NCBI RefSeq assembly: GCF_022682495.2
Contig: NC_071398.1
Location: 26,849,426 to 26,913,425, forward strand
DNA length: 64,000 nucleotides
Origin: Desmodus rotundus
Lineage: Eukaryota; Chordata; Mammalia; Chiroptera; Phyllostomidae
Direction of reading: 5' to 3'
In this document: one piece after another, positions 34,600-45,350 of the stretch
Numbering within the stretch: the stretch's first letter is position 1
How the letters are laid out: every line of letters begins with the position of its first letter
Notes under the pieces: model-generated
What the model saw: only the letters and a program-made list of their open reading frames with translations
Databases searched by the model: none
What the model was told of the DNA's origin: nothing
Program-made: the position numbers and the translations under genes

Positions 34600-35645
34600 C
34601 TATATAGCCCCTAAGTTCAATTTCTCAAGTAAAACCACATGTTTTCAAGGCTTGTGGTGAATATTGACAAATTGCATTTCAGAAAGATGTTTTAATATCA
34701 TCAATAATGTAGGAGTTTTTTCCCTCACAAACTTGTAAAATACTGATTAGCAGATTTTTCTCATTATTTTGACAATTTTATAAGAAAAAGCTATCTCATT
34801 TTAATTTTATATGTTTATTGCTTTTTTGTTTTCTTGTTTAGCAAATTGTTGTTTTTTTCTCAAATAATTTTAACCATCTCTTTTTATATTCAAGATAGTA
34901 AGCCTCTGTTTTATATAATGCAAATATTTTCTGTTTTCTTTATTTTAGTTCTACAGAAACACACACTTAAATAGTTTAACTCTCTCAGTAGCTCACATAA
35001 TAAGTTATGCCTTTAATACTGGTTTAGAAAGGCCTTTCCTACTCTATTTCATAAATATTCAATGGCTTTTTTCTCCTAATACTTTAATCCACCCAGAATT
35101 TATATGCTATACTTTAAATTTTTATATGTCAACCTTAATTTTTGGAGAACATGTTTTATGAAACACATGTTAACACTCACTTAACAAAATGACTTTAAAT
35201 CTGTAAAATAAAAAAAGTATTTCATTTCACTCTATTCCTCTGAATTTCACTTTTGGAGAGGGAGAAGGGCAAGTGAAAATGAAATCCCCAATAATTTTCT
35301 CCTGTGGCTTTGTTTTCAAAAGTATTATACTTCTCATCTTTGTACAGAAATCCTCTTAATTCCAGTACATATCCTTAATGAATCTGGCATAATTCCAACA
35401 TCCTTGATTTATATAAATTCTACTTGAACCAATTAAAAATTTCAGTCTGTGCCCCCTCTTGGGGGAGAGGATATTCACTGGGACTTTACTCAAGCTGCTT
35501 AAATAAAACTATTTTTAATATCTACATAGATTCCTTCCACATAATTAAAGCTATTAATTAATTAATTATTAATTAATAAAAAGTTAAGTAGAAAAATGCC
35601 CTCAAAGCCCAGCGTCGTCATGAGCATGCATAATTAAGAAACATA
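34600..35645. other. AT-rich unassigned intron
   Basis: Very AT-rich, probably including old LINE sequence too decayed to name. It contains a TTAA-periodic tract (ATTAATTAATTAATTATTAA) at about 35553-35577. Confidence 0.45.
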
Positions 35646-35650
35646 TTTTT

Positions 35651-35855
35651 TTAAAGATTTTATTTACTTTTTAGAGAGAGGGTAATGGAGGGAGAAAGAG
35701 AGAGAGATAAACATCAACGTGTGGTTGCCTCTTGCACGACCCCCATCGGGAAACATGGCCCCCAAACCCAGGCACGTGCCCTGACTGGGAATTGAACCAG
35801 TGACCCTTGGGTTCACAAGCCAGTGCTCAGTCCACTGAGCCACGCCAGCCAGGGC
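35651..35855 (-). mobile_element. Bat tRNA-derived SINE (VES-type), reverse
   Basis: Reads T-rich tail, GA-rich segment (reverse of the CT tract), GTGTGGTTGCCTCTTG, GAATTGAACCAGTGACCC (reverse box B region) and ends CACGCCAGCCAGGGC (reverse head). A loose A/T-rich flank repeat suggests a target duplication, but it is not clear-cut. Confidence 0.9.
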
Positions 35856-38800
35856 AGAAAAAAAATTTTTATTATGTTTGGGAGAAAACAAACTTTAAAA
35901 TTTCAAATTGATAAAGGAAGTACTATAGCTCTAAGCAGAGTGAGCTTTTCAAAGAGCATTTGATAATAGAATCAAGATCTTTAATCAATAATATAACAAA
36001 TATGAAACTTTCATTGCCCTTCGATCATTTTTAGAGAGAGCTATAAACACTGCATTCAGTCCATCGGGGGAAATTACACCCAGTGCAGATGAAGGGGGAG
36101 GAATGCTACAGAAAGCTAAAGGTACCTGTTCCCTGAGAACTCTCCAGGAGTTGGTTCATAATGAGATTTAACTTTGATAAATGAATAAAGCTAAGAAAAA
36201 TAAGCAGAAATGCAGTGATTAGTGTCAAAGAGAAACCTGGATTACTGTAATAGAAAAGCAATTTCAAAAGGGTAATGCCAGACAAATAGGAATTGAATCG
36301 AGGGTACTGCATCTACTCTTACAAAAGTCTAAGTAAAGGTCTATTGGAAGTGAATGGATGCCAAGGTCACCTAACCCTCTTCTGATCTAATGAGCCTTTG
36401 TTTAGAATTTCCTATGTGTTGGGAATTGTGCTATTTGTGCTCATTTATCTCTTTCGTACTTTGACAACAACACAAAAAAACCTGAGAGTGCTATTCTAAA
36501 TAACTTTGTTATAACTGGCAAACTGAGACGACAAAGTGAAGTCACCTAATAAGATAAAATTACTGTGTGGCCCTGTTTGTCTAGGACAAACTTGGTTTGT
36601 ACCTATTGTTTTGGCATAATTGTTAATAGTACCCACTTAGAGTCTATAATTTTTTCCAGTTTGAACAATTAATTATGTGGTCCAATTGCTGCTGTAACGA
36701 GTTACCTAAAATGTCGTGACTGAAAACAACACAAATTTGTTATCTCGCATTTCTAAAGAGAGTGGGCTAAAATCAACGTGCCAGCAAGCCTGCATTCACT
36801 TGTAGAGGCCACAGAGGAGGATCCTCGCCTTTTCTAGTTCTAGTGACTGCCTGTACTCCTTGGCTCCTGGCCTCTTCCTCCAGCCCCAAAGCCAGCTATG
36901 GCTGCTCAAGACCCTTCTCACGTCACATCACTCAGACCTTGTCCCCTCCCCTTTCCCTTGAGGACCCTTGTGTTTAAAGTTGGACCCATACAGATAATCC
37001 AGGCTACTCTTCCCATTTCAAGGTCAGCAGATCAGCAACCTTAATTCCCCTTTACCATGGAATCTAACATATCCCTAGGTCCTGGAGTTAGGACATAAAA
37101 ATCTCTGGGAAGCCAATTCACTGTCAGCCACAGCCACTCCATAGGTAGCGGAGCCAGATTTTGAAGGCAGGCTGTCTTATTCAAGTCTAGCGAAATTTCA
37201 GTGAGCCACGAGGATGTCTGTGGTAGAAAAGCCTTGTTGGATCTCTGTGAGATATCGGGAGGTGGGAAGAGTATGAAAATTTCAAACAAAAGACCAATAA
37301 AAATATCTCTCAATGCTTTCTTTATTCAAGGCACTTAATTAGCTATAGAAGTAATATCTAGAAAACAGTGTCCTGCCTTGGGCCACAAGTACGTTCTCAT
37401 CTACATGCAGAATGCATCCATCTCTACCAAAGGGGTCTGTAAGAAATGAATATGAGGCCATATTAATTAAACCTCTAAGAACTCAGAGGCAACAAGTAGA
37501 GGCAATTTAAGTTTCACATTAATCAAACATGTTAGTGTTCGTTTTATTATTTTCTTTTTCTTATCGCAACAAACATCGTATCCGTAGTGGAAAATGCTAT
37601 TTAGAAAAAAATGTTCCAACCACTCTCAACCTGTAGAGATCATCTGCTATAAATAAACTCATAAGAACATACTTTCACAAAAGTCTCTGTGGGCTTCCTT
37701 ATTTCCATGGTATCTTCACAGAGTTTTTTTTACGCTGTTAACATCCTTGAGGGTCTAGAGACATACCTGCGCTTCCAAACTGCCTTCCAGGAAGATTGCG
37801 CCAGATGGCGTTCCCATGAGCATGGAACCTGCTGCTTATTGTCACAGCATTTCCACAGTCTTTGGGTCTCATCTTTTCTTTTTCTTTGCCCACTAGGAAG
37901 GCAAATTCTGGCATCTTATTTTTCATAGGTGTTCAAGGTTTTACCTGAGTGTCTGTGCCTGACTTGCAGTCTTGTTTAATTTGGAAATGCCCCATATTCA
38001 TTAGACCTGTGTGTTTCTCCAATTGCACGTGGTGAACTTCCAGCTATCATTTTGTATTGCTGGCATTATAACTATTTTCTATTGTCAAAAATAAAATTTG
38101 GCATTAAAGGAATGAGACCCACCTTTGTGACTTTTGAACTAGCCAATAGAAGGTCCTAAGAGGTATTTCAGAGATAGTGCAAACTGCAGCATCCACGTCA
38201 GGACGTGTTTCAGTGCCCAGAGAGGTACCTTGGAGGGGGCACATTCATGTAGGCAGGAGACATCTGTGTCCAAAAGAGAAGCTGAGTCATGTTATGTTGG
38301 AGTCATGGCTCATATTCTCTTCATTTTATGTGATCAAAAAACATGTGGCTGAAAACATGTGTGCACACTCACAGTCAGCCGGGTGTTTACTGCATCATCT
38401 CAGATCAGTTATTCCCTCTGTGTGTGTGTGTGTGTATGTGTACTTGCGCACTGTATTTCATTTGACTACTTGGCCTGAAGCAGAACCATCAGAGTTCAAA
38501 AGGTCAAAGTGTTTCTAAATTGTTTTACTTCAAAATGACTCATGAATCTATATACTGTGCGTGTCATGCTTTGTTTCTTATTCCATTGATCCGGGTTTCG
38601 CATCTGTTGCTTGGGCTATCTCATATTAGAAAAGTATTGGCTTGTAGGGGCCAGCTTCTTCATTTTGGCCTTCACCCAAAAAACATTGTAGCACATTTTG
38701 TTTTGTGCCAGTTCATCCCTTTGGGTTAGATCACAGTATCAAATTTTGTCTGACTAAATTGTATCTTTCATAAGCAGATGAGAGGATCAGCCAAATGAAG

Positions 38801-39724
38801 GGCAAGATGTTAATAGTTTGTTGTGATGCTGAAGGCCAGTGTGTTTGTACACGCTTTGTAATTTGGTTCATTATGTTCCTATTCTTTCACAAAGGATTCT
38901 TGTCTCTGCATTATGTACAGCTCTTCTGCATTATTATGGTGCATTAATTGGTTTGAGGTGTCATCGGTTTGCGTGTTGTGACTTGATAGGTCACACCTCT
39001 GATGGAGCAAGATATGGAAGGAGCATAGAGGAACCAGGGTGCTGGGATCCTGGGAAGGGCAGCTAGGGGTCCCTAGGTTCACGCTTCAGCAAAGCTAATC
39101 TGGCGGCTTAGTTTACGTTCTGGCTCCCGTGGGTTTTCGTCACCTGCTCCCTGTTTCAAAGGCCAAGCCCCCGTCCTCCTGCACACGAGACTTGGGAGAT
39201 CAGCACTGACAGTCTGGTGCCCAATGACCACAGCTCCCAAAGCAGAGCAAATAAATAGTTTACAGTCAGGTAGCACCTACCTGTCCCCACCTTTGGATGA
39301 TGTATTTTTGCTTTAAAAACAGATTAGGGGTGATCATTATATGCTTTCCCCTCCACATTCACCATGGTCATTTGAGAGCGACATTTGTAAGGACAACTTT
39401 CTCTTTTTTCAGAATGTCTGCAGCGTCACAAAGGGGAGCACGTTAGAGCAGGCAGTGCTGTAATATCCCCAGCCTGTCCCTTGGGCAGGGTGTGGTAGGG
39501 TACACAGTGGCTCATAGTGCGTTTTAATATGTATTTTCATGTGTATTAGGAAAATCGTATAATAAGCTCATCATTGCCTAGTTAATGGATAATTTTGCCT
39601 CAGATGAGGCAACAGTGAAACATAGCAATCAATGTAAAACCTCTTAAGTAGATTACAAGTTAGTAAAGGGAATACAATAACAATGTAAGGAAAGACCAAG
39701 AAAAAGTATTTAGCAAATAAGAAT
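35856..39724. other. Mostly unassigned intron
   Basis: Contains possible old repeat sequence at 36680-36930 (CCAATTGCTGCTGTAACG, CTGAAAACAACACAAATTTG), the TG tract at 38418-38440, and otherwise unique-looking DNA. The frames at 37041-37313 (minus), 38177-38518 and 38839-39066 show no domain. Confidence 0.5.
38418..38440. repeat. (TG)n microsatellite
   Basis: CTG followed by eight or more TG units, interrupted once by TATG. Confidence 0.9.
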
Positions 39725-39940
39725 GTTGTGGGGGGAAGCTTGATTCTGGAGTCAGGCCTGAGTTTGGATCCAGCCAGTCCACACTCTGGGCCCTTTTGAC
39801 TGCAGACCCGGAACTTCAGTTTTGTAAGTTTTGTGCAGTGGGTATTTCTCCGGGTCGTTTTGAGCCCAATGTTACAGTGCATAAAAAGCCCAGACATGTA
39901 CCGAACACAAAATAAATATTGTTCCCTTCTTTTAAAAAGC
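39725..39940 (+). repeat. MIR SINE
   Basis: GATTCTGGAGTCAGGCCTGAG, TTTGGATCCAGCCAGTCC, CAGTGGGTATTTCTCC and CCCAGACATGTACCGAACAC match MIR forward from box region to 3' end. Confidence 0.6.
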
Positions 39941-40164
39941 AAGTAATCAGTTAATGCGCTTAGGTATTGTTTACTACTGTGGTTCCTGTTTGTGAGTTAA
40001 AACTGCACAAGATGTCAACTGGCCTGTAGTCAGTGGAATCGGGACTGACTGTCAGCTCTGGTGGGCCAGGGAGGGCAAGAAAGGACAGATGGGCAAAGCT
40101 GAGGCCAAAACTTTGTACTCTGCTCTCTTAAAGAGGCATTACCTCTTCAGCAGAGGGCTGTGCG

Positions 40165-40752
40165 CAGCGAGGATTACATCAAGTGCCTGTTATGTGCCAG
40201 GCACTGGATGTCAGCCTTGGGGATTTGCTAATGGGCAAGAACATTCGCCATGCCTCTGCCTTCATGGGGCCAGATGGAGAGGCAAACACTAATTGAATTG
40301 TCACACAAATAAATAAGCGATCACATATTATTATGAAAAATGTTATAAAGCAAGATTCTGGTACCGTGGGAGTGTAAACCAAGGATGGTGTTGCTTGTGT
40401 GGAGGGGTGATGGAGGCTCTTCTGTGCCCGTGATAGGTGAACCGAGACCAGAAGGATAAATAGGGACTAAGGGAGGGGGAGCAGATAGGGCGCTCGTGCC
40501 TGCTGGGGTCAGGGCTGCCTGTGAAAGTCCCTGTGCTGGGAAGGAATGGGAAGAGTTGGAGGAACCAAAAAAGAGTTAGCATACCTGGGTAATAAGGAAG
40601 AAAGAGGATCCTGTGCCATGGAATGGGTTTGGAGAAGTGGCCTGGGGCCAGATTACAAAGACTTGTCAAAGGAAAAGAATGCTTTGTTTATCCTAAGACT
40701 GATGAGAAATGACTGGGAAGCGTCTACACATAAAAATTTGAAAAGATGCCCT
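40165..40752 (-). repeat. L2 LINE, first segment of a three-part copy
   Basis: TGCCTGTTATGTGCCAGGCAC, TCTGCCTTCATGGGGCCAG, GTGATAGGTGAACCGAGACC, GGCCTGGGGCCAGATTAC and TGATGAGAAATGACTGGGAAG follow reversed L2. It continues at 41375-41481 and again after 42053. Confidence 0.65.
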
Positions 40753-40759
40753 GGAAGCC

Positions 40760-41370
40760 TGTTTCAGCCAGTGTTCTCCAGAGAAACAGAACCAATAAGA
40801 GAGAAACCGTGTGTATATAGTATAAAAATACATAGGGATATACAATATCAATATCAATGTACAAACCTATAAGGTGAATATATATAAATCAGTGCATTTA
40901 TGTGAGGAGATTAATCATCAGGAAGCAACTCATGCGATTTTGGAGGCTGAGGAGTCCCAGGATCTGCATCGGAAAAGGCAGGCCCAGGAGGGCCGGTGGT
41001 GTAATCGGTCTGAGTCAGAAGGCCTGAGGGCCAGCGAGGCCCATGGTGTAGATTCTCGCCCAGTCTGAAAGCCAAGGGCAAGTGAAGACCGATGCCCCAG
41101 CTCACCCAGTCAGGCAGGAAGAAAAGGGAGCAAATGCCTCTTTCCTTTGCCTTTGGTTCTATTCAGGCTCTCAGTAGATTGGGAGATGTTCACCCAGCAT
41201 TTGGAGGTGGATCTGTTTTACTGAGTGTCTGCTCATTTAAATGTTAATCTCATCTGGAAACCCCTCCCAGACGCACACCCTGGGGTCTGAGGTGTTTACC
41301 CTGGGCACACTGTGACGGGTCAAGTTGACACACCAGATGACACATCACCTCCCTTAGAGAATAGACCGTG
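40760..41370 (+). mobile_element. Interspersed repeat inserted in L2; family shared with 63485-63900
   Basis: GTGTTCTCCAGAGAAACAG, TTTTGGAGGCTGAGGAGTCC, GGAGGGCCGGTGGTGTAATC, CTCGCCCAGTCTGAAAG, GATGCCCCAGCTCACCC, TTCTATTCAGGCTCTCAG, AATGTTAATCTCATCTGG and TCAAGTTGACACACCAGATG occur in an order I know from a widespread mammalian repeat whose name I cannot give with certainty. The copy at 63485-63900 shares most of these blocks. Confidence 0.6.
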
Positions 41371-41374
41371 GTGG

Positions 41375-41481
41375 TCAGCAGTGGTTGCAGGGATAACCAT
41401 TAGGTGCCTGTTGCAGTGGCCCCGGTGAGAGGTGACAGGCCAATCTGAGGAGGTGATGAGGAAGCTGGAGAAGATGCTGTA
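41375..41481 (-). repeat. L2 LINE, middle segment
   Basis: GGTGCCTGTTGCAGTGGCCC and GTGAGAGGTGACAGG parallel the reversed L2 'ggctgttgcagtagtccaggtgagaggtgatgg' segment. It lies between the older repeat and the mariner copy. Confidence 0.6.
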
Positions 41482-42053
41482 TGAGGGGGGACACAAAAAA
41501 ACCCAGAACTATCTTCTGGAGGGTGGACCCCTTATAGTACAGGCTTCCCCCGCTAGGTGAGTGTTCTAGGAACCCATCTGCATCAGTGCACCAGCTGGCG
41601 TTGTTGTGAGAAGCTGTGTTCAGCTTCAGTGAAATTTTTTTGAAGATTCTCTCAACATGTTTGCACATTTCATGATGGGTGAATTACGAGCACACCTGCC
41701 CACACTGGGTGCTGAGTGTTCAGCAGTTTTTGATGAAAAGCAGCATGATCCCCATGTCCCACCCTCCCTATTCACCAGATCTCACCCTAGTGACTGTTTT
41801 ATTTCCCTAATGAGAAAAAACCCTCAAAGGGGAATGTTTTGCTGATGGAAGAGGTGAAACAAAAAACAACAGAAACACTAAAAGGCATCAAAATTGACGA
41901 GTTCAAAAACTGTTTTGAGCAGTGGGAAAAATGTCTCAATAGGCGTATTGCATCAAATGGAGAGTATTTTGAAGGTGACTGAAGTTTACCATGTAAAAGT
42001 AAATACACAATTTTTTCACTAGGAAATTCCAGGGGTTTTGGGTCCCCCCCTCA
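41482..42053 (+). mobile_element. Internally deleted mariner transposon, copy 2
   Basis: 572 bp with TA on both sides (41480-41481, 42054-42055). Terminal inverted repeats are clear: TGAGGGGGGACACAAAAAAA on the left against TTTTGGGTCCCCCCCTCA on the right. The body parallels copy 1 (9657-10233): a CTTCTGGAGGGTGG leader, GGCTTCCCCC.CTAGGTGAG, then the transposase C-terminus (HPPYSPDLT in one frame, GIKIDEFKNCFEQW and ASNGEYFEGD in another, with frameshifts). The helix-turn-helix and most of the catalytic domain are missing. It interrupts an L2 copy, so it is younger than that L2. Confidence 0.9.
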
Positions 42054-42150
42054 TATTTAAGAGAGATTCAGGATTACAGACAGCACTGGTTAACAGAGTG
42101 GATGGAGATGGGAGAGAAGCTTCGTCTGAGAAAGAGGATGTCTTCAGAGT
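42054..42150 (-). repeat. L2 LINE, last segment of the split copy
   Basis: TTAAGAGAGATTCAGGATTAC and GAGTGGATGGAGATGGGAG resemble the continuation of the reversed L2 interrupted at 41481. Confidence 0.45.
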
Positions 42151-42369
42151 TGCTGCTTTGTTCCCAGGGAGAAGGACCACCCTCTGGACAAAGTTCAGAG
42201 CAAAATTATAAACTTGCAACTGCATTGATCATACTTTCTAGTTGCTCGAACATCCTTGCCTCCAATAATTCCATTTAAGGATATTCTGATTAAATCACTT
42301 AAAATGTAAAATAGTTCCACCTTCTCTAGGAAAGGGGCAAGCTAGCCATTTAAAACTGGGCAGTAGGAG

Positions 42370-42580
42370 GCCTCTTGAGCTTCAGAACTCACTTTAGATC
42401 AGGCACCGTTACGTATCCTTTTTGTGTAGTCTGCACTGAGATCCTAGGAGGTCACCGCATAGGCTCCTGTTGACAACACAGAAACTAAGGTGCCCAGAGG
42501 TGTGTGCCTGGCTCAGAGCCTGGCTCCTCTACATCAGGAGGACTGACTGTTTTCTCCTGAATCCAGGTCCGGTGCTCACT
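42370..42580 (-). repeat. MIR SINE fragment
   Basis: AGATCAGGCACCGTTACG, ACACAGAAACTAAGGTGCCC, GGCTCAGAGCCTGGCTCC and CTGAATCCAGGTCC follow the reversed MIR/L2 layout. Confidence 0.4.
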
Positions 42581-42589
42581 CCACAACCC

Positions 42590-44940
42590 TTCAAAACCCT
42601 CTACTCAGGCTTTTGGGGTGTGACCCCCCTCAGCAGTTTTTCCCTCCCTCACTCCCACCAGACCAAAGGTCTCTCTCTCCCTCCCCCTTCCATGATGGGC
42701 TGAGCTTTCCAAAGCATGGGCAGGATACCAGTAACTCCAGAGTCTCTCAAAGTGCTGGCTTAAACTAGATTCCTAACAGGCTCCCTAAATGCCTCCTGGG
42801 CCCTCTAGTGAAAAAGCTCAGTTCATTTCCCCTCCCAGGGTACTACTGCATCTGAATGGGAGAGAAGACACTGCCCAGCTGGGTGCAGAAATCACACAGG
42901 CTGAGCAGGTCCTGCCCTCACCCTGGAGCTCCACCCCCCTGTGAGGTTCCCCTGCCTCCAGGACCTCTCCCTTTTCCTTCATTTTCTGCAGCTTTTCACT
43001 TGTCAATTAGTAAAGAGTTCCCTTCTCCTTCTCCCTATTTCTGTTTAGTAGCTTTACAGAAAGTGATTGACAAAATACACTTTAAGTGTCCACTATGCAC
43101 AGTTGAAGATCAGAAGATTGGAAAAATTGATTTGTGTGTATGTTTTATGTCTGTGTGTATGTGATGTGTGTGTGGTGTATGTTTGTGTTTTTATGCTTAT
43201 GTCATATGTATGTATGACTGTGTATTTGTGTGTAATGTGTGTTTATATGTGCATGTGTGTCTGTGTCTGTGAAAAGGCTTCTCCAGACTGATCCACAGAA
43301 GTCACCTACCCTGCCCGGCCCTCGTGTTTGGGGGCGACAAATGAGTCCACGTGTGCAGTGCATTCCTAGCAGGTGGTTCGATGCTGCCTTCTCTTTGAAA
43401 TTAATTTTTATGCATCTGAACCTGGGAATGCCATTCCCAAGCTCAACAAGGCCGTTGGCCTTCTTCTCTAAACCCTGTGTCACAGGTCAGCTTCACACAA
43501 ACAGTAATGTGCATTCAAATCCCCGAAAGATGGGATAAAACGCCAGGGCTGCCCGGGAGGTTCTGAGCAGGACCTGGCAGTCAGCGGAGGCCAGGGCTGC
43601 TGGTCCCAGGACTGCACTTTGAACAGCAAGGTCCTAGAACACGCAGCACAGAGGAGGGTCAAATGCATCGCTTTTTCAGGCTACTTGCCATGGAGTAAGT
43701 TACTAGGCACTACCTTGTCTGTGAAACTCAGGCAACTGTTTCTAGACACAATTTATTGAGCATGTTCTCTCTTTCTGGTTCCACAGTAGACCTTTTTATA
43801 TGTCACCCCTCATTATTCCCAAGAAGATCAACCACTCACACTAAGTCCTCAAGTCCTAGAAGGTGGTATAGAAATAGTCAGTGAGAAGTGGGTGCTTTCC
43901 ATTTCCTTTCAGAAATTACTCCATTTCTTTCTGCCAGTGGCCACCTGTTTGTTTTTCTCACAGTAGGTTTCTACGAATGGGCATCTCGCTTCAAACAAAG
44001 ATCAGCAATGAGAATGCCTCCCTGTGAATGCATCCCAGTTTGTTTCATTTCTGGAGCCCCGGACACAGGCCCTAGAATAGATGTTGAGACTCAAGGGAAA
44101 CAAACCTTGTTCCAGTTTTTTAGACTAAGGATGTGTGTATTTGGGGTATTTCAGTTAAGAAGAGGAAAGGAAGGTAAGAACATCATCAAACACATATGCT
44201 CTGATACTATGGGTCCCCTTTGAAAGTTAAAGGGCCCACTTCAGAAAGTTTGGCATTTATAACTGTGGATCTGACCTTCATATAAGAACAGTTATGAGAA
44301 CTCACTGGAATGTCAGATTTCCTTAAGGACGTGATTGGGTAGTAAGGTCATATTTACTAGTAATTTCTTCATGCATGTTTAATTTTCATCCACGTTATTA
44401 ATATGCCTTTTGAAAAATGCATGGGCTACTTAGTAAAGTACTGGCATTTCCTATTGTATATTATATTCAGTCTACTATGGTTTCCTTCATTAGGAACAAG
44501 CTTGATATCATTCCCTTCCTCATCTCTGCTTACCGAGAAATTCACAGAGAAAATGCCTTATTTTCTTACTTTGCCCAAATTGTTTTATGCAAAGAACGTT
44601 ATGGCAGAATGAACTTTAGTCTACTCCACTGGAGTTGAGTGGAGCCCCAATTATGTGACTTCATCTTGTACCAAGACCATCCCTAATGTAATGCTAAGCT
44701 TGGAACCGTGACACTTGCTGCCTAAAACTCTTTTCCATGAGTTTTTGTATGGCTAGCTTCTTCTCCCCTCTACTTTGTTGTTATTCAGGCCTCAGTTGAA
44801 GAGTTCCTTCTGTGATAAGTGTGTTCTAGGCAGGGCCTGAGAGTTTGCAGACAGTCTTCCCAAACAAGCCACAGCTATTGTATCTAGAATAGGTACTTCC
44901 CCTGTGAACACACATTCACACGCTATCTCTCTCAATCACA
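42590..44940. other. Unassigned intron around a TG-rich tract
   Basis: C-rich low-complexity sequence (42600-42990), the purine-pyrimidine tract at 43131-43272, then unique-looking intron. A short L2-like piece (TTCAGGCCTCAGTTGAAGAG) lies near 44785-44860. No gene was recognised. Confidence 0.5.
43131..43272. repeat. TG/TA-rich alternating tract
   Basis: About 140 bp of imperfect TG, TATG and TTTG units on the plus strand. The frames across it (VCVCV-rich) are translation of the repeat. Confidence 0.85.
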
Positions 44941-44943
44941 CTA

Positions 44944-45157
44944 CAGTCCGAGCCTTGGCATCCAATAGAACTCTGCAGTGGTGAAAGATTCTGTGTCTGC
45001 ATGGTCTGACATGGCAGCCACGACCTACACATGGCCGTTGAGCTCTTGACTGTGGCCAGTGCAACTGAAGAACTGGATTTTTCCTTTGATTTATCTTGAT
45101 TTAACTTAAATTTAAGTAGCCATACGTGGCAAGTGGCTGCCATATTAGACCATGTAG
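44944..45157 (+). mobile_element. Non-autonomous hAT-like DNA transposon
   Basis: TCCAATAGAACTCTGCAGTGG, GGCAGCCACGACCTACACATG, TTGAGCTCTTGACTGTGGCC, GCAACTGAAGAACTGG, TTTAAGTAGCCATACGTGGC and AGTGGCTGCCATATTAGACC. The CCACA/GTGGC blocks mirror each other, as in a palindromic mammalian element I recall. Confidence 0.6.
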
Positions 45158-45224
45158 CTTTAATATATCAATCTGTTTCATCCCTCCACATCCCTTATCT
45201 CTAATTAAAATTATCTTACTCACC

Positions 45225-45350
45225 TATTTTACATTGTTCATCATCTGTCTCCTCAGGCCAGAATGTCTTTTCTGTTAACAGATGGATAGCCGACACTCAG
45301 TACAGGGACAGTCATGTAGTAAGTCCTCAGTGAAATTTTGTTCAATTGAC
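45225..45350 (+). repeat. L2 LINE 3' terminus
   Basis: CTCAGGCCAGAATGTCTTTTC, GACACTCAGTACAGGGACAG and TAGTAAGTCCTCAGTGAAATT match the L2/MIR 3' end forward. Confidence 0.5.

Noticed and set aside
43131..43291. Cysteine/valine-rich frames over the TG tract
   Set aside because: Pure translation of a simple repeat.
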